Notes: generated from the letters alone by a model not told the origin. A stretch of 64,000 bases of DNA from Paenibacillus tyrphae (GCF_027925525.1 NZ_BSDJ01000010.1:124001-188000), one strand, 5' to 3'; shown: positions 41,695 through 49,605, numbered from the stretch's first letter. Made by a program: numbers and translations.

Positions 41695-42010
41695 AGGGAC
41701 GGTTATCTCACTCGTGATCTAGGTTGGAAAACTGGAAGAATCCATCACACTTTGTCGAAAGTCGAGTATCGATATTTGATGCTACTAAATTGGATGGATC
41801 GTGTTGTGGATATAAGAGAGCAATATCCGCTTGAATTTGCAAGGACATTGGAAATATCGGAACAGCAGGGGGAAAAGAAGTGGTGAGAACTGTAAAGGTA
41901 GTTAGTGATTTTCAGGAGCAAGGAATCGACTGGGGAATCATCATTGATACGCGACTGCCGATGACTATGGTTCGAAATATCGATTGGATGTTTGAAGGAA
42001 GGTTTCTCGA
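41695..42010 (+). pseudogene. TnsA-like transposon endonuclease remnant (Tn7-like)
   Basis: The frame from 41695 reads DLGWKTGRIHHTLSKVEYRY then LMLLNWMDRVVDIREQYPLE and stops at 41884. This matches the TnsA N-terminal nuclease domain pattern G-x-K-T-G-R-x-H-H-x-L-S-x-x-E and W-x-x-x-V-x-D-I-R-E-Q-x-P-L. A second frame from 41880 reads VRTVKVVSDFQEQGIDWGII then VRNIDWM, matching the TnsA C-terminal G-x-D-W-G-I-V and N-I-x-W motif. The section between, with the catalytic Asp and Lys, is deleted. No tnsB/tnsC or ends are seen. Confidence 0.65.
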
Positions 42011-42500
42011 TAGTCGGCCTGGATTAGCGGAAGATGACGTCTATCCCATACTCGTTTTCTACGCGAAGCCTCAAAGATTCCGATCCAATAGGCATAGAGC
42101 CCCGTACCAATGTAGCTGTTCGATAAGTCTTCGCACTCGACACGTTATGAACAATCTCAGATGAAAAACTTACTGGAATAAACATTAAACGTCTACTACG
42201 ATGAGATCAAAGGAATTGAGCAAAATAAAGAACTGGTTCCTAAAGCGGAGCCAAGCTAAAAGCGATTGTACGTGTGATCCGTTGAACTGCATATTAGCCA
42301 CTTCTTCACGGATGCCAACGGACGTGAAAATCGGCGCGAACACGTTCTGCAAAATTTGCGATCTGAAAGACGTCGATACCGTGATATGCAACAAGCCGGC
42401 TCCGGAGGAATGGAAGGCCGAGCTTGAGAAAAAAAGATATCATTTAGATCGTGGCGGAATAATGGACGAGGACAGGTTCACGCGATGTAACAAACGTAAC
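42011..42500 (+). pseudogene. Gene graveyard including a DeoR-family C-terminal fragment
   Basis: Scrambled coding pieces without starts. The recognisable one is at about 42312-42445: TDVKIGANTFCKICDLKDVD followed by TVICNKPAPEEWKAEL, the typical end of DeoR-family sugar regulators (K-I-G, F-C-K-I-C-D-L, D-T-V-I). Before it, EIKGIEQNKELVPKAEPS (near 42190-42255) and HISHFFTDANGRENRREHV (near 42290, another frame) are not assigned. The fragments probably derive from insertions and deletions after a transposition event. Confidence 0.45.
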
Positions 42501-42548
42501 CATGGCACACCTGCTGGCGATGACCGGGTCCCATGGTTTTTTTCTATT
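42501..42548 (+). terminator. Candidate terminator hairpin
   Basis: AACCATGG and CCATGGTT pair over a loop of about 20 bases with an inner ACC/GGT pairing, followed by TTTTTTCTATTTTT. It faces the convergent GbsR-like gene. Confidence 0.6.
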
Positions 42549-42568
42549 TTTGCTCCTCTACCCGTTCG

Positions 42569-43138
42569 CTATTTACCGCCGTTCGTCGCATCCGCATCCC
42601 TGTCCCCGTCCGCTTTCTTGCGGAATATTTCCCCTTCATTGATTTGCTCGATAAACGTTTGCAGCCATGCGTAGTACTCCGTCGCGTGCACAAGCTTGTG
42701 CAAGTCTTTCAACGCCTGCTTTCGCACGTCGTCGGGCGTATCGATGTGCAGAATGAGCTCCTTCAGCTCCGGGGTGACCTCGCCGATGGCATTGACCATC
42801 ACGTCCATCTCGCGCTGTAATTTCGTCGCAAAAAAATTTTGGAATGCCGTATAGAAGTTGCTTTCGGCCTGGTACAAATCTTTCCGTTCCTTCTTGTTAT
42901 CCAGCTTAACGACCATTTTGGAGTCGACCAGCGCACGTACGGCGTAGCTCATGTTGCTCTTGCTCATCCCCATGACATCCTTCATTTTCTCAAGCGTCAT
43001 CGGCTCATCTTCAAAAAACATAATCCCGTACAGCTTGGCCACGGAAGGCACAATGCCATACAAATCCATCGTATCGGCGATCGCGTCGATGAATTTCTCC
43101 TTAAGCTGAAGCCGTTTCTCCGACCAACTGTTCTCCAT
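42569..43138 (-). CDS. GbsR/MarR-type transcriptional regulator
   Basis: 189 residues. The winged helix reads FIDAIADTMDLYGIVPSVAK then LYGIMFFEDEPMTLEKMKDV and MGMSKSNMSYAVRALVDSKM, the GbsR/YvaV arrangement; a helical C-terminal half includes LQREMDVMVNAIGE. GbsR proteins are repressors, best known for choline/glycine-betaine genes. ATG 43138 is chosen over upstream starts because AAGGA precedes it at 11 bases and family N-termini begin at this point. It is divergent from the Ugp-type operon, with matching dyads on both sides of the intergenic region. Confidence 0.85.
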   Translation of the reverse strand: MENSWSEKRLQLKEKFIDAIADTMDLYGIVPSVAKLYGIMFFEDEPMTLEKMKDVMGMSKSNMSYAVRALVDSKMVVKLDNKKERKDLYQAESNFYTAFQNFFATKLQREMDVMVNAIGEVTPELKELILHIDTPDDVRKQALKDLHKLVHATEYYAWLQTFIEQINEGEIFRKKADGDRDADATNGGK

Positions 43139-43168
43139 GCTCGAACACATCCTTGCATCGTTGGATTC

Positions 43169-43186
43169 GTTCAAAAAATATTGGAC
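43169..43186. promoter_or_regulatory. Candidate operator in the GbsR-like gene leader
   Basis: GTTCAA-AAAATA-TTGGAC forms a dyad (5 of 6 pairs) and contains the 14-mer TTCAAAAAATATTG, repeated exactly at 43413-43426. It lies between a minus-strand TATAAT (43200-43195) and the start codon at 43138, a position suited to autorepression. Confidence 0.55.
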
Positions 43187-43411
43187 TCACGCTCATTATA
43201 TACCACATTTCGCGGTTTCCTCTATGGCGAAGGCGGTTTTTCCGGAAAATGCAAAAGTTTTCTCGTGTTTATCGAACAATGAAAATTGAATATTGAATAC
43301 TTCTATAAGGTGGCACGATCTGTTTTAACAGCCGAAATTCACTTTTAATAAGGGTTTATTGCCATTATAACGTTCGGAGAAATATTTTGGCTAGTAGGCT
43401 GAAAATAATAT

Positions 43412-43429
43412 ATTCAAAAAATATTGAAT
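43412..43429. promoter_or_regulatory. Candidate operator upstream of the ugp promoter
   Basis: ATTCAA-AAAATA-TTGAAT is a perfect 6-6-6 dyad sharing the 14-mer TTCAAAAAATATTG with the site at 43169-43186. It ends seven bases before the -35 element of the ugp promoter. Related TTGAAT half-sites lie at 43286-43298. Confidence 0.6.
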
Positions 43430-43436
43430 TTTCATA

Positions 43437-43465
43437 TTGATTTCTCAAGGCGGTTGTCTTATACT
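43437..43465 (+). promoter_or_regulatory. Sigma-A promoter of the ugp-type operon
   Basis: TTGATT (43437-43442), a 17-bp spacer and TATACT (43460-43465). It lies about 140 bases upstream of the first permease start. The stretch 43466-43603 between promoter and gene holds no other gene I can support. Confidence 0.65.
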
Positions 43466-43603
43466 GAGTCTCACAAGTTAATAAAACGGTTGCAGACTTG
43501 GAGAAGACCGGAATCACGAGATGGCGAAACGCTTTAATGAGGAAGCGCTGCCGTTGTCGATCGGTCTTCTTTGTTTTCAACGAAAAGGAGGGGCTTTTAC
43601 GAA

Positions 43604-44539
43604 ATGGATGTACCTGTATCGCAACATGTTGTTCAAAGCGGATCTAGACCGAGGAAGGTCAAATCAAGAGCGATGGCCAACTTTGGAGTGGGCATGCTGT
43701 ACTTGAGTCCCATGCTCGTGTTAATGACGGTATTCACTTTTTATCCAATCATGAAAACGCTTTATTATAGCTTCTTCGCGACGAACGCCAAGGGCGAGCC
43801 CGTATTGTTCGTAGGCTTGGACAACTACACGGACCTGCTTGCGTCGGACAGCTTCCGAACGAGCATGAAGTCGACCTTCCTGTACGTGCTGTACACGGTG
43901 CCGGTCGGTGTGGCGCTCGCCCTGTTTCTGGCCGTCATTGCCAGTGAAAAGCTGCGCGGCATCGAATTTTTCCGCGTGATCTTTTCTTCGACGATCGGCG
44001 TTTCGGTCGCTGCCGGGTCCACCATCTTCATGTTCCTGTTTCATCCGAGCGTCGGCTTTCTGAACCATGCGCTTTCCTGGTTCGGGGCGGAGCCGATCAA
44101 ATGGCTGACCGATCCCCACTGGGCGCTCTTTTCGGTTGCGGTCACCTCGATCTGGATGGGCCTCGGGTTCAACTTCATCATTTTGCTCGGCGGGCTGCAG
44201 GGCATTCCGGAGGATATCTACGAAAGCGCGACGATCGACGGCGCCGACTATTGGACGCGGCTGTTCCGGATCACGCTGCCGATGGTTTCTCCAAGCCTGT
44301 TTTTCGTGATAATTGTAACCGTTATCAATTCGTTCCAGTCGTTCGGGCAGATCGATATTTTGACCCAGGGTGGACCTGCGGAATCGACCAACCTGATCGT
44401 CTACTCGATTTTCCAGAACGCATTCATTCACTACAAATTCGGCTTGGCCAGCGCGCAGGCGATTCTCCTGTTTCTCGTCGTGCTGCTCGTAACGATCGTT
44501 CAGTTCAAAGTCGGAGAAAAGAAGGTGCACTACCAATGA
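43604..44539 (+). CDS. ugpA: Ugp-type ABC transporter permease (UgpA/MalF-like)
   Basis: 311 residues with six transmembrane helices, starting after a short cytoplasmic tail (SRPRKVKSRAMANFGVGML). The EAA loop IYESATIDGADYWTRLFRIT and LPMVSPSLFFVIIVTVINSF is typical of carbohydrate family 1 permeases. ATG 43604 (MDVPVSQ) follows GGAGGGG. The stop overlaps the next start (ATGA). With the phosphodiesterase and GlpP genes nearby, the most likely cargo is glycerol-3-phosphate or glycerophosphodiesters, but the permease sequence itself only shows the carbohydrate class. Confidence 0.85.
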   Translation: MDVPVSQHVVQSGSRPRKVKSRAMANFGVGMLYLSPMLVLMTVFTFYPIMKTLYYSFFATNAKGEPVLFVGLDNYTDLLASDSFRTSMKSTFLYVLYTVPVGVALALFLAVIASEKLRGIEFFRVIFSSTIGVSVAAGSTIFMFLFHPSVGFLNHALSWFGAEPIKWLTDPHWALFSVAVTSIWMGLGFNFIILLGGLQGIPEDIYESATIDGADYWTRLFRITLPMVSPSLFFVIIVTVINSFQSFGQIDILTQGGPAESTNLIVYSIFQNAFIHYKFGLASAQAILLFLVVLLVTIVQFKVGEKKVHYQ

Positions 44540-45354
44540 AATCCACGTTCAAAACCGTCATGCTGTACGTGCTGCTCGGCTTGTCAGCGCTGCTGATCTT
44601 TTTCCCGATTCTGTATGCGGTACTTGCCAGCTTCCTCAGATCGGACCAGTTGCTGGTCGGCAACATCATTCCGACATCGCTCTCCTTTGACAATTTCCTG
44701 AGGGCGATCCATACCGTGCCGCTGATGACATTTATGGCGAACAGCCTGATCGTCTCGACGACGGTCATGGTTGGACAAATCGCCGTCTGCAGCCTGGCCG
44801 CTTTTGCGATCGTGTTTATCGATTTTCGGGGCAAGCATGTTTTCTTCATGGTGCTCATCTCTACGATGATGATTCCGTGGGAAGCGATCGTGATTCCGAA
44901 TTATTTGACGGTCGTGCATCTGAACTGGCTCAACACGTATCAAGGGTTGTCGGCTCCTTTCTTCGCGCTGGCTTTTGGGACGTTCCTGCTGCGGCAGCAT
45001 TTCCTGACCATTCCGAAAGATTTGCAGGAGTCGGCCGAATTGGAGGGCTGCGGACGATTTCGCTTTTTCGTATCGTTCATCTTGCCCCTTTCCAAGCCGA
45101 TGGTCAGCGCCTTGGGCGTGTACGGATTTTTGACGACGTGGAACATGTACCTGTGGCCGCTCCTGACGACGACGAACAACCATGTCCGCACCGTTCAGAT
45201 CGGGCTCAAAATGATGATTTCCCAGGAGACGAGCACGAATTGGTCCGCCGTTATGGCGGGAGTCGTCATAGTCCTTATGCCGACCTTGCTTTTCCTCTTC
45301 CTCGGTCTGAAGCAGTTGAAACGCGGCTTGATGGCCGGGGCGGTAAAAGGATAA
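44536..45354 (+). CDS. ugpE: Ugp-type ABC transporter permease (UgpE/MalG-like)
   Basis: 272 residues, six transmembrane helices, starting MKSTFKTVMLYVLLGLSALL with the ATG overlapping the ugpA stop by four bases. The EAA loop reads LQESAELEGCGRFRFFVSFI, followed by LPLSKPMVSALGVYGFLTTW and NMYLWPLL, the last typical of UgpE/MalG partners. No ATPase gene is present in the cluster, so a shared MsmK/UgpC-type ATPase encoded elsewhere is expected. The gene is followed after 42 bases by the binding protein. Confidence 0.87.
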   Translation: MKSTFKTVMLYVLLGLSALLIFFPILYAVLASFLRSDQLLVGNIIPTSLSFDNFLRAIHTVPLMTFMANSLIVSTTVMVGQIAVCSLAAFAIVFIDFRGKHVFFMVLISTMMIPWEAIVIPNYLTVVHLNWLNTYQGLSAPFFALAFGTFLLRQHFLTIPKDLQESAELEGCGRFRFFVSFILPLSKPMVSALGVYGFLTTWNMYLWPLLTTTNNHVRTVQIGLKMMISQETSTNWSAVMAGVVIVLMPTLLFLFLGLKQLKRGLMAGAVKG

Positions 45355-45396
45355 ACCAACTAACTTGAATCCAATCGAAAAAGGGGTAAACAACGC

Positions 45397-46737
45397 ATGA
45401 AAAAATGGATGCTTCTGCTGCTGGTGTTCGCTCTTGTCGTATCGGTTTTCGGATGTAGCAACTCCGCCGGCTCCGACGGCAAAACGGAAGCCCGCAAATC
45501 GGACGACGGTAAAATCAAGGTGACGTTCTGGCACGCGATGAGCGGCGATCTCGGGAAGCATGTGCAGACGATCGTCGATAAGTACAACGCCTCGCAAAAC
45601 AAAGTGAAGGTCGAAGCCGTGTTTCAAGGCAGCTACGAGGAAGCATTGACAAAGCTGAAATCGGTAGGCGGAACGGCGGAAGCACCGACCATCGTGCAGG
45701 TCAACGAAGTCGGTACGAAATATATGATCGACAGCGGCTTTATCCAACCGGTGCAAGATTTTATGGACAAGGAAAAATACGATATTTCCCAGCTGGAGCC
45801 GGGTATTCTGAGCTACTACCAGGTAGACGGCAAGCTATATTCGCTTCCTTTCAACGCGTCAAACGCCGTTCTTTTCTACAACAAAGACAAATTCAAAGCG
45901 GCCGGGCTCAACCCGGAGCAGCCGCCGAAGACGTTCGGCGAAATTCGCGAAGCGGCCAAAAAGCTGTCCAAGGGCGATGAAAAAGGGTTTGCGATCCTCA
46001 TCTACGGCTGGTTTATCGAGCAGCTTCTCGCCAACCAGGGCGCCGATTTCGTCGATCAAGGAAACGGCCGCAGCGGAACGCCGACAAAGTCGCTTATCAA
46101 CGGTCCGGAAGGGCTTGCCATCTTCAAATGGCTGGACGACATGAACAAAGACGGCTCGCTCGGCAACTACGGGCGCAAATGGGATGACATTCTCGCCGCG
46201 TTCCAGGCCGGGAAAGTCGCGATGTATCTCGATACGACGGGCGATACGACCTACAACGTACAGAACGCGCCGTTTCAGGTGGGGACAGGCTATTTGCCGG
46301 TTCCGGACGGCAAGCAGCCGCAAGGCGTCGTCATCGGCGGAGCCTCGCTCTGGATGATGAAAAGCGTCGCCCAAGAGGAGAAGGACGCGGCCTGGGACTT
46401 CATGAAATTCGTCGCCAAACCGGAGACGCAAGCGGAATGGGCGTCCAATACCGGCTATTTCCCGATTACGAAGGCGGCTTACGACCAAAAAACGTTGAAA
46501 GACACGTATGCGAAATATCCGCAATTCCTGACGGCTGTCGATCAGTTGCACAACTCGAAGTCGTCGACGGCGACGCAAGGCGCGCTAATTTCTGTATTTC
46601 CGGAAGCGCGGCTTGAAGTGGCGACATCGATCGAGAAGCTGTACGGCGGGCAGGATCCCCAATCGATCGTCGACGCGCTTGCGGGCAAAATCAACAAGCT
46701 GCTGGAAGAAAGTAACAAAGTGAACGCGAAAAAATAA
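45397..46737 (+). CDS. ugpB: Ugp-type ABC transporter substrate-binding lipoprotein (UgpB-like)
   Basis: 446 residues: a lipoprotein signal with Cys20 (VFGC), then a family 1 solute-binding fold beginning IKVTFWHAMSGDLGKHVQTI, VEAVFQGSYEEALTKL, LYSLPFNASNAVLFYNKDKF (the UgpB-like N-A-S-N pattern) and PQGVVIGGASLWMMKS. The W-H-A-M start, Q-G-S-Y-E-E and I-G-G-A-S-L-W are features of glycerol-3-phosphate binding UgpB proteins, supporting that ligand. GGGG lies at standard spacing upstream. A hairpin terminator follows before the phosphodiesterase gene. Confidence 0.88.
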   Translation: MKKWMLLLLVFALVVSVFGCSNSAGSDGKTEARKSDDGKIKVTFWHAMSGDLGKHVQTIVDKYNASQNKVKVEAVFQGSYEEALTKLKSVGGTAEAPTIVQVNEVGTKYMIDSGFIQPVQDFMDKEKYDISQLEPGILSYYQVDGKLYSLPFNASNAVLFYNKDKFKAAGLNPEQPPKTFGEIREAAKKLSKGDEKGFAILIYGWFIEQLLANQGADFVDQGNGRSGTPTKSLINGPEGLAIFKWLDDMNKDGSLGNYGRKWDDILAAFQAGKVAMYLDTTGDTTYNVQNAPFQVGTGYLPVPDGKQPQGVVIGGASLWMMKSVAQEEKDAAWDFMKFVAKPETQAEWASNTGYFPITKAAYDQKTLKDTYAKYPQFLTAVDQLHNSKSSTATQGALISVFPEARLEVATSIEKLYGGQDPQSIVDALAGKINKLLEESNKVNAKK

Positions 46738-46740
46738 CGA

Positions 46741-46800
46741 AACGACGGAGCTGTGCCGGGGGGCGTCAACTCACTGACGTCCGGACAGCCCGTCATTTTT
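46741..46800 (+). terminator. Terminator/attenuator between ugpB and the GDPD gene
   Basis: ACGG(A)GCTGTGCCGG pairs with CCGGACAGCCCGT around an inner GACGT/ACGTC-type pairing, followed by ATTTTTTC. It is only 22 bases ahead of the next start codon, so transcription of the phosphodiesterase must pass it. With GlpP, an RNA-binding antiterminator of glycerol-phosphate genes, encoded 2 kb downstream, it is a candidate regulated terminator. Confidence 0.65.
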
Positions 46801-46822
46801 TCAAAAACGGAGGAAATCGCGC

Positions 46823-47530
46823 ATGATTATCGCTCACCGAGGAGCTTCGAACTATGCGCCGGAAAATACGATGGCGGCGTTTCGCCTGGCGCTGGAGATG
46901 GATAGCGACGGCATCGAGCTCGATCTGCAGCTGACGAAGGACGGACACGTCGTCATATGTCACGACGAAGAGCTGTCCCGCACGACGAACGGCAAAGGGC
47001 TGATCAAAGATTGCACGCTGGACGAGCTCAGACGGCTCGATGCCGGAAGCTGGTACGGCGAGTCGTTCGCGGGAGAACGCATTCCGACGCTGGAGGAGTT
47101 TCTGACGCTCGTATGCGACACGAAGCTGATCGTCAATCTGGAAATCAAACATATACCGTACTATTACGAAGGCATCGAAGAGAAGATCGTGCAGGCGATC
47201 CAACGGTTTGGCATGGTTGACAGGGTGATCGTTTCCTCCTTCGACCATTACGCGCTGCGCAAAACGGCGGAGCTTAATCCGGACATCGAGCTCGGCCTGC
47301 TGTTTGCGACACGGCTGATCGAGCCTTGGCGGTACGCTGCCGGATTGCCATTTGCGGTGCGCAGCATGCATCCCGACTATTCGTTCGTCGACGCGGAATA
47401 TATCGCGCGCTGTCATGAATACGGCTATGCCGTTTATCCGTATACGGCCAATTCCCCTGAGTGGTACAAGGAGATGCGGCGGCTAGGACTTGACGGCGTT
47501 ATTACGAATGTGCCTGATGTCATGAAATGA
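46823..47530 (+). CDS. ugpQ: Glycerophosphodiester phosphodiesterase
   Basis: 235 residues, TIM-barrel GDPD that hydrolyses glycerophosphodiesters to glycerol-3-phosphate and an alcohol. The catalytic core is intact: H5-R6-G7 with PENT (IAHRGASNYAPENT), E32 and D34 in GIELDLQLTKDG, and H47 in VICHDEELSRTTNG; later NLEIKH, SSFDHYALRK and VITNVP are standard. No signal peptide is present, so it is cytoplasmic and works on diesters imported by the upstream transporter. GGAGG precedes the ATG. Confidence 0.93.
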   Translation: MIIAHRGASNYAPENTMAAFRLALEMDSDGIELDLQLTKDGHVVICHDEELSRTTNGKGLIKDCTLDELRRLDAGSWYGESFAGERIPTLEEFLTLVCDTKLIVNLEIKHIPYYYEGIEEKIVQAIQRFGMVDRVIVSSFDHYALRKTAELNPDIELGLLFATRLIEPWRYAAGLPFAVRSMHPDYSFVDAEYIARCHEYGYAVYPYTANSPEWYKEMRRLGLDGVITNVPDVMK

Positions 47531-47612
47531 AGGCAACGGTTGGCCGATCCTCCCGGTCATCGGACCCGGGATGGCAAGATCCCAGCATAGTAGAGAGGAG
47601 GAGGCGGTTAGG

Positions 47613-47936
47613 ATGAAGTGGATCTATTTGTCGCTCGCCATACTGTTCGAAGTGGCCGGTACAACAAGCATGAAGTTTTCGCAAGGATTGACGAAGCCCG
47701 TCCCTTCGATTTTGATGTTCGTGTTTTACAGCCTAGCGTTTTCGATTCTCAGTTTGGCTTTGAAAAAACTCGAGGTCGGGACGGCGTACGCGATATGGTC
47801 CGGCGTTGGCACGGCGCTGATCGTTTCCATCGGGATCATGTTTTTCGATGAGGTGTTTACCATCCGGAAAATGATGTTTATCGGCCTCATCATCGTCGGG
47901 GTGATCGGTCTGAATATGAGCGGAACGGCCCACTAG
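47613..47936 (+). CDS. SMR family small multidrug/guanidinium efflux protein
   Basis: 107 residues with four transmembrane helices: MKWIYLSLAILFEVAGTTSM (with the membrane Glu essential for SMR transport), MKFSQGLTKPVPSILMF, YAIWSGVGTALIVSIGIMFF and IGLIIVGVIGLNM. The motif A-x-A-I-W-x-G-x-G is the SMR signature. It probably acts as a dimer. GGAGGAGG lies upstream of ATG 47613. Its position between ugpQ and mgtC-like genes is unusual. It might export a quaternary amine, such as choline or ethanolamine released by GDPD, which would fit the pathway but is speculative. Confidence 0.9.
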   Translation: MKWIYLSLAILFEVAGTTSMKFSQGLTKPVPSILMFVFYSLAFSILSLALKKLEVGTAYAIWSGVGTALIVSIGIMFFDEVFTIRKMMFIGLIIVGVIGLNMSGTAH

Positions 47937-47952
47937 GCAAGGAGGAAACGGG

Positions 47953-48636
47953 ATGCCCTACGATCCGTTACTGAAACTGTTCATCGCATTGCTTTTGGGC
48001 TTGCTGATCGGCATCGACCGCCAGCTCAAGCATAAGCCGCTCGGGCTTAAAACGAGCATGGTCATCTCGGTGGCCAGTTGCCTGATCACGATCGTTTCGA
48101 TCCAATCGGTGCAAAAATTTTCGGTTCCCGGCCATACGAACATGGATCCGCTGCGGCTTGCAGCCCAAATCGTCAGCGGCGTCGGTTTCATCGGCGCGGG
48201 CGTCATTTTGCGGCGAAGCAACGACGTCATCTCCGGTCTGACGACAGCGGCTATGGTATGGGCGGCTTCGGGCTTGGGAATCGCGACGGGCGCGGGCTTC
48301 TACGAGGAAGCGCTGTCCGCGGTTTTGCTCATTATTGCGGCCGTAAACCTGCTTCCGGAGTTCATCAAGCTGCTCGGTCCGCGCAAACTGCGGGAGCGCG
48401 ACTGGTCGGTGACGATTGTCGTCCGCAACAACCGGGAAATGTCCCGGCTGATTGACGAGTTCGAATCGCAGGGCATGAAAGTGAAGCATATGAAAATCAA
48501 AGATATCGGCGAAGACGGGCAGCAGGTCCAGATGGTCGTTTCTGCTCCGGAGAAACGGAGAACGGCGTCGATCTATTATGCCGTTAAACAATTGAATCAC
48601 GTGTTTGCCGTTGAAGTGGAAAACATCAGCTCGTGA
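47953..48636 (+). CDS. MgtC/SapB family membrane protein
   Basis: 227 residues: an N-terminal MgtC domain with five transmembrane helices (LFIALLLGLLIGIDRQLKHK, GLKTSMVISVASCLITIVS, the family motif QIVSGVGFIGAGVILRR, TTAAMVWAASGLGIATGAG) and a C-terminal ACT-like cytoplasmic domain (VTIVVRNNREMSRLIDEFES). MgtC proteins affect growth at low magnesium and phosphate homeostasis. It starts 16 bases after the SMR gene with AAGGAGG. The phosphate link is compatible with the surrounding glycerophosphate genes. Confidence 0.92.
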   Translation: MPYDPLLKLFIALLLGLLIGIDRQLKHKPLGLKTSMVISVASCLITIVSIQSVQKFSVPGHTNMDPLRLAAQIVSGVGFIGAGVILRRSNDVISGLTTAAMVWAASGLGIATGAGFYEEALSAVLLIIAAVNLLPEFIKLLGPRKLRERDWSVTIVVRNNREMSRLIDEFESQGMKVKHMKIKDIGEDGQQVQMVVSAPEKRRTASIYYAVKQLNHVFAVEVENISS

Positions 48637-48727
48637 GGCGCGTGAATGGCATCGTGAACGGTCATTTCGGCATTGGGGATATTCAGTTCTCATCATCAAC
48701 ATTTGACGATAAAGGAGGGGGTCCGAC

Positions 48728-49291
48728 ATGCGTACAATCAGCCAGCCCGTTATTCCAGCCGTCAGGCATCTGAAAGACTTCGAAGAGCTGCTGCAATCGA
48801 ATCACGAATATTTGATTTTGCTGGATGCGCATCTGGCACGCGTGAAATCGATCGTTCGGCAGGCGGAACAGTTCGGCAAGAAGATGATCCTGCATGTCGA
48901 TCTGATCGAGGGATTGAAGGCGGACGAGCATGCGGTCGAATTTTTGGCGCAAGAGGTGAAGCCGGCGGGCATCATTTCAACCCGGAGTCAAGTCGTGCAG
49001 GCCGCCAAAAAGAAAAAGCTGATCGCCATTCAGCGGATTTTCATGCTTGATATGATCGCGTTGGAAATGAGTCTGCAGCAATTGGAGAAGACGAACCCCG
49101 ATTACGCGGAGGTGCTTCCCGGGAGCGTCCCTTCCCATATTTTGAAGCATGTGGTCTCTAAAGCGGGAGTGCCCATATGGGCCGGAGGCTTGCTGCAGGA
49201 AGCCTCGGAAGTGCGCAACGCGCTTGACGCCGGAGTGTCGGCGGTCACCACATCGGCCAAGACCTTATGGCGGCTCGGGAACGCGGTTTAG
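48728..49291 (+). CDS. glpP: Glycerol uptake operon antiterminator GlpP
   Basis: 187 residues, TIM-barrel-like GlpP. In Bacillus subtilis GlpP with glycerol-3-phosphate binds leader mRNA and prevents termination upstream of glpD, glpFK and glpTQ. Family segments are PVIPAVRHLKDFEELL, MILHVDLIEGLKADEHAVEF, PAGIISTRSQVVQAAKKKKL and VPIWAGGLLQEASEVRNALD with GVSAVTTS. GGAGGGGG lies upstream. Its place in the Ugp/GDPD cluster supports glycerophosphate use as the theme and offers a regulator for the hairpin before ugpQ. Confidence 0.94.
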   Translation: MRTISQPVIPAVRHLKDFEELLQSNHEYLILLDAHLARVKSIVRQAEQFGKKMILHVDLIEGLKADEHAVEFLAQEVKPAGIISTRSQVVQAAKKKKLIAIQRIFMLDMIALEMSLQQLEKTNPDYAEVLPGSVPSHILKHVVSKAGVPIWAGGLLQEASEVRNALDAGVSAVTTSAKTLWRLGNAV

Positions 49292-49605
49292 GTTCGCAGC
49301 GAAGAGGGTTGAGGAGCAAGGTAAACTACCTTTGGAGTTTATCAGGACATAAGGGATCTTACGAAAGAGTACGAAGGAGCTACCCGGGACTATCGGGGTA
49401 GAGCCACCACAGCCTTAAGCGAAGGCGTTATGATGTATTTCATCTGAATCGAAGAATCGGTGCAGTTGACTGGAAGTGAGTCCGGTCATCCAACACTTCC
49501 TTCATCACATTCCTTAAAGTTAGCAAGTGAAAAGAAATCCAGCTGCCACTTACATGCTATAATAGTTGTAAGTAAAATAGAATAACCATTTATGGAGGAT
49601 ATGTA
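49292..49605. other. Intergenic region with a short remnant
   Basis: No complete gene. A frame near 49350-49446 reads IRDLTKEYEGATRDYRGRAT and ends at a stop, possibly a small remnant. CTACCC/GGGGTAG forms a hairpin near 49379-49400. The right end carries the promoter and dyad of the next gene. Confidence 0.4.
49548..49573. promoter_or_regulatory. Dyad overlapping a -10 element
   Basis: ACTTACA (49548-49554) and TGTAAGT (49567-49573) form a perfect 7-bp inverted repeat flanking TATAAT, 33 bases upstream of the SRPBCC start. This looks like a repressor operator of the MarR/ArsR size class; no such gene is adjacent. Confidence 0.5.

Noticed and set aside
44584..45756. Long antisense frame opposite the ugpE/ugpB genes (and a similar one opposite ugpA).
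   Set aside because: Arg/Gln/His-rich translation mirrors the permease genes and spans two real genes; no start signal.
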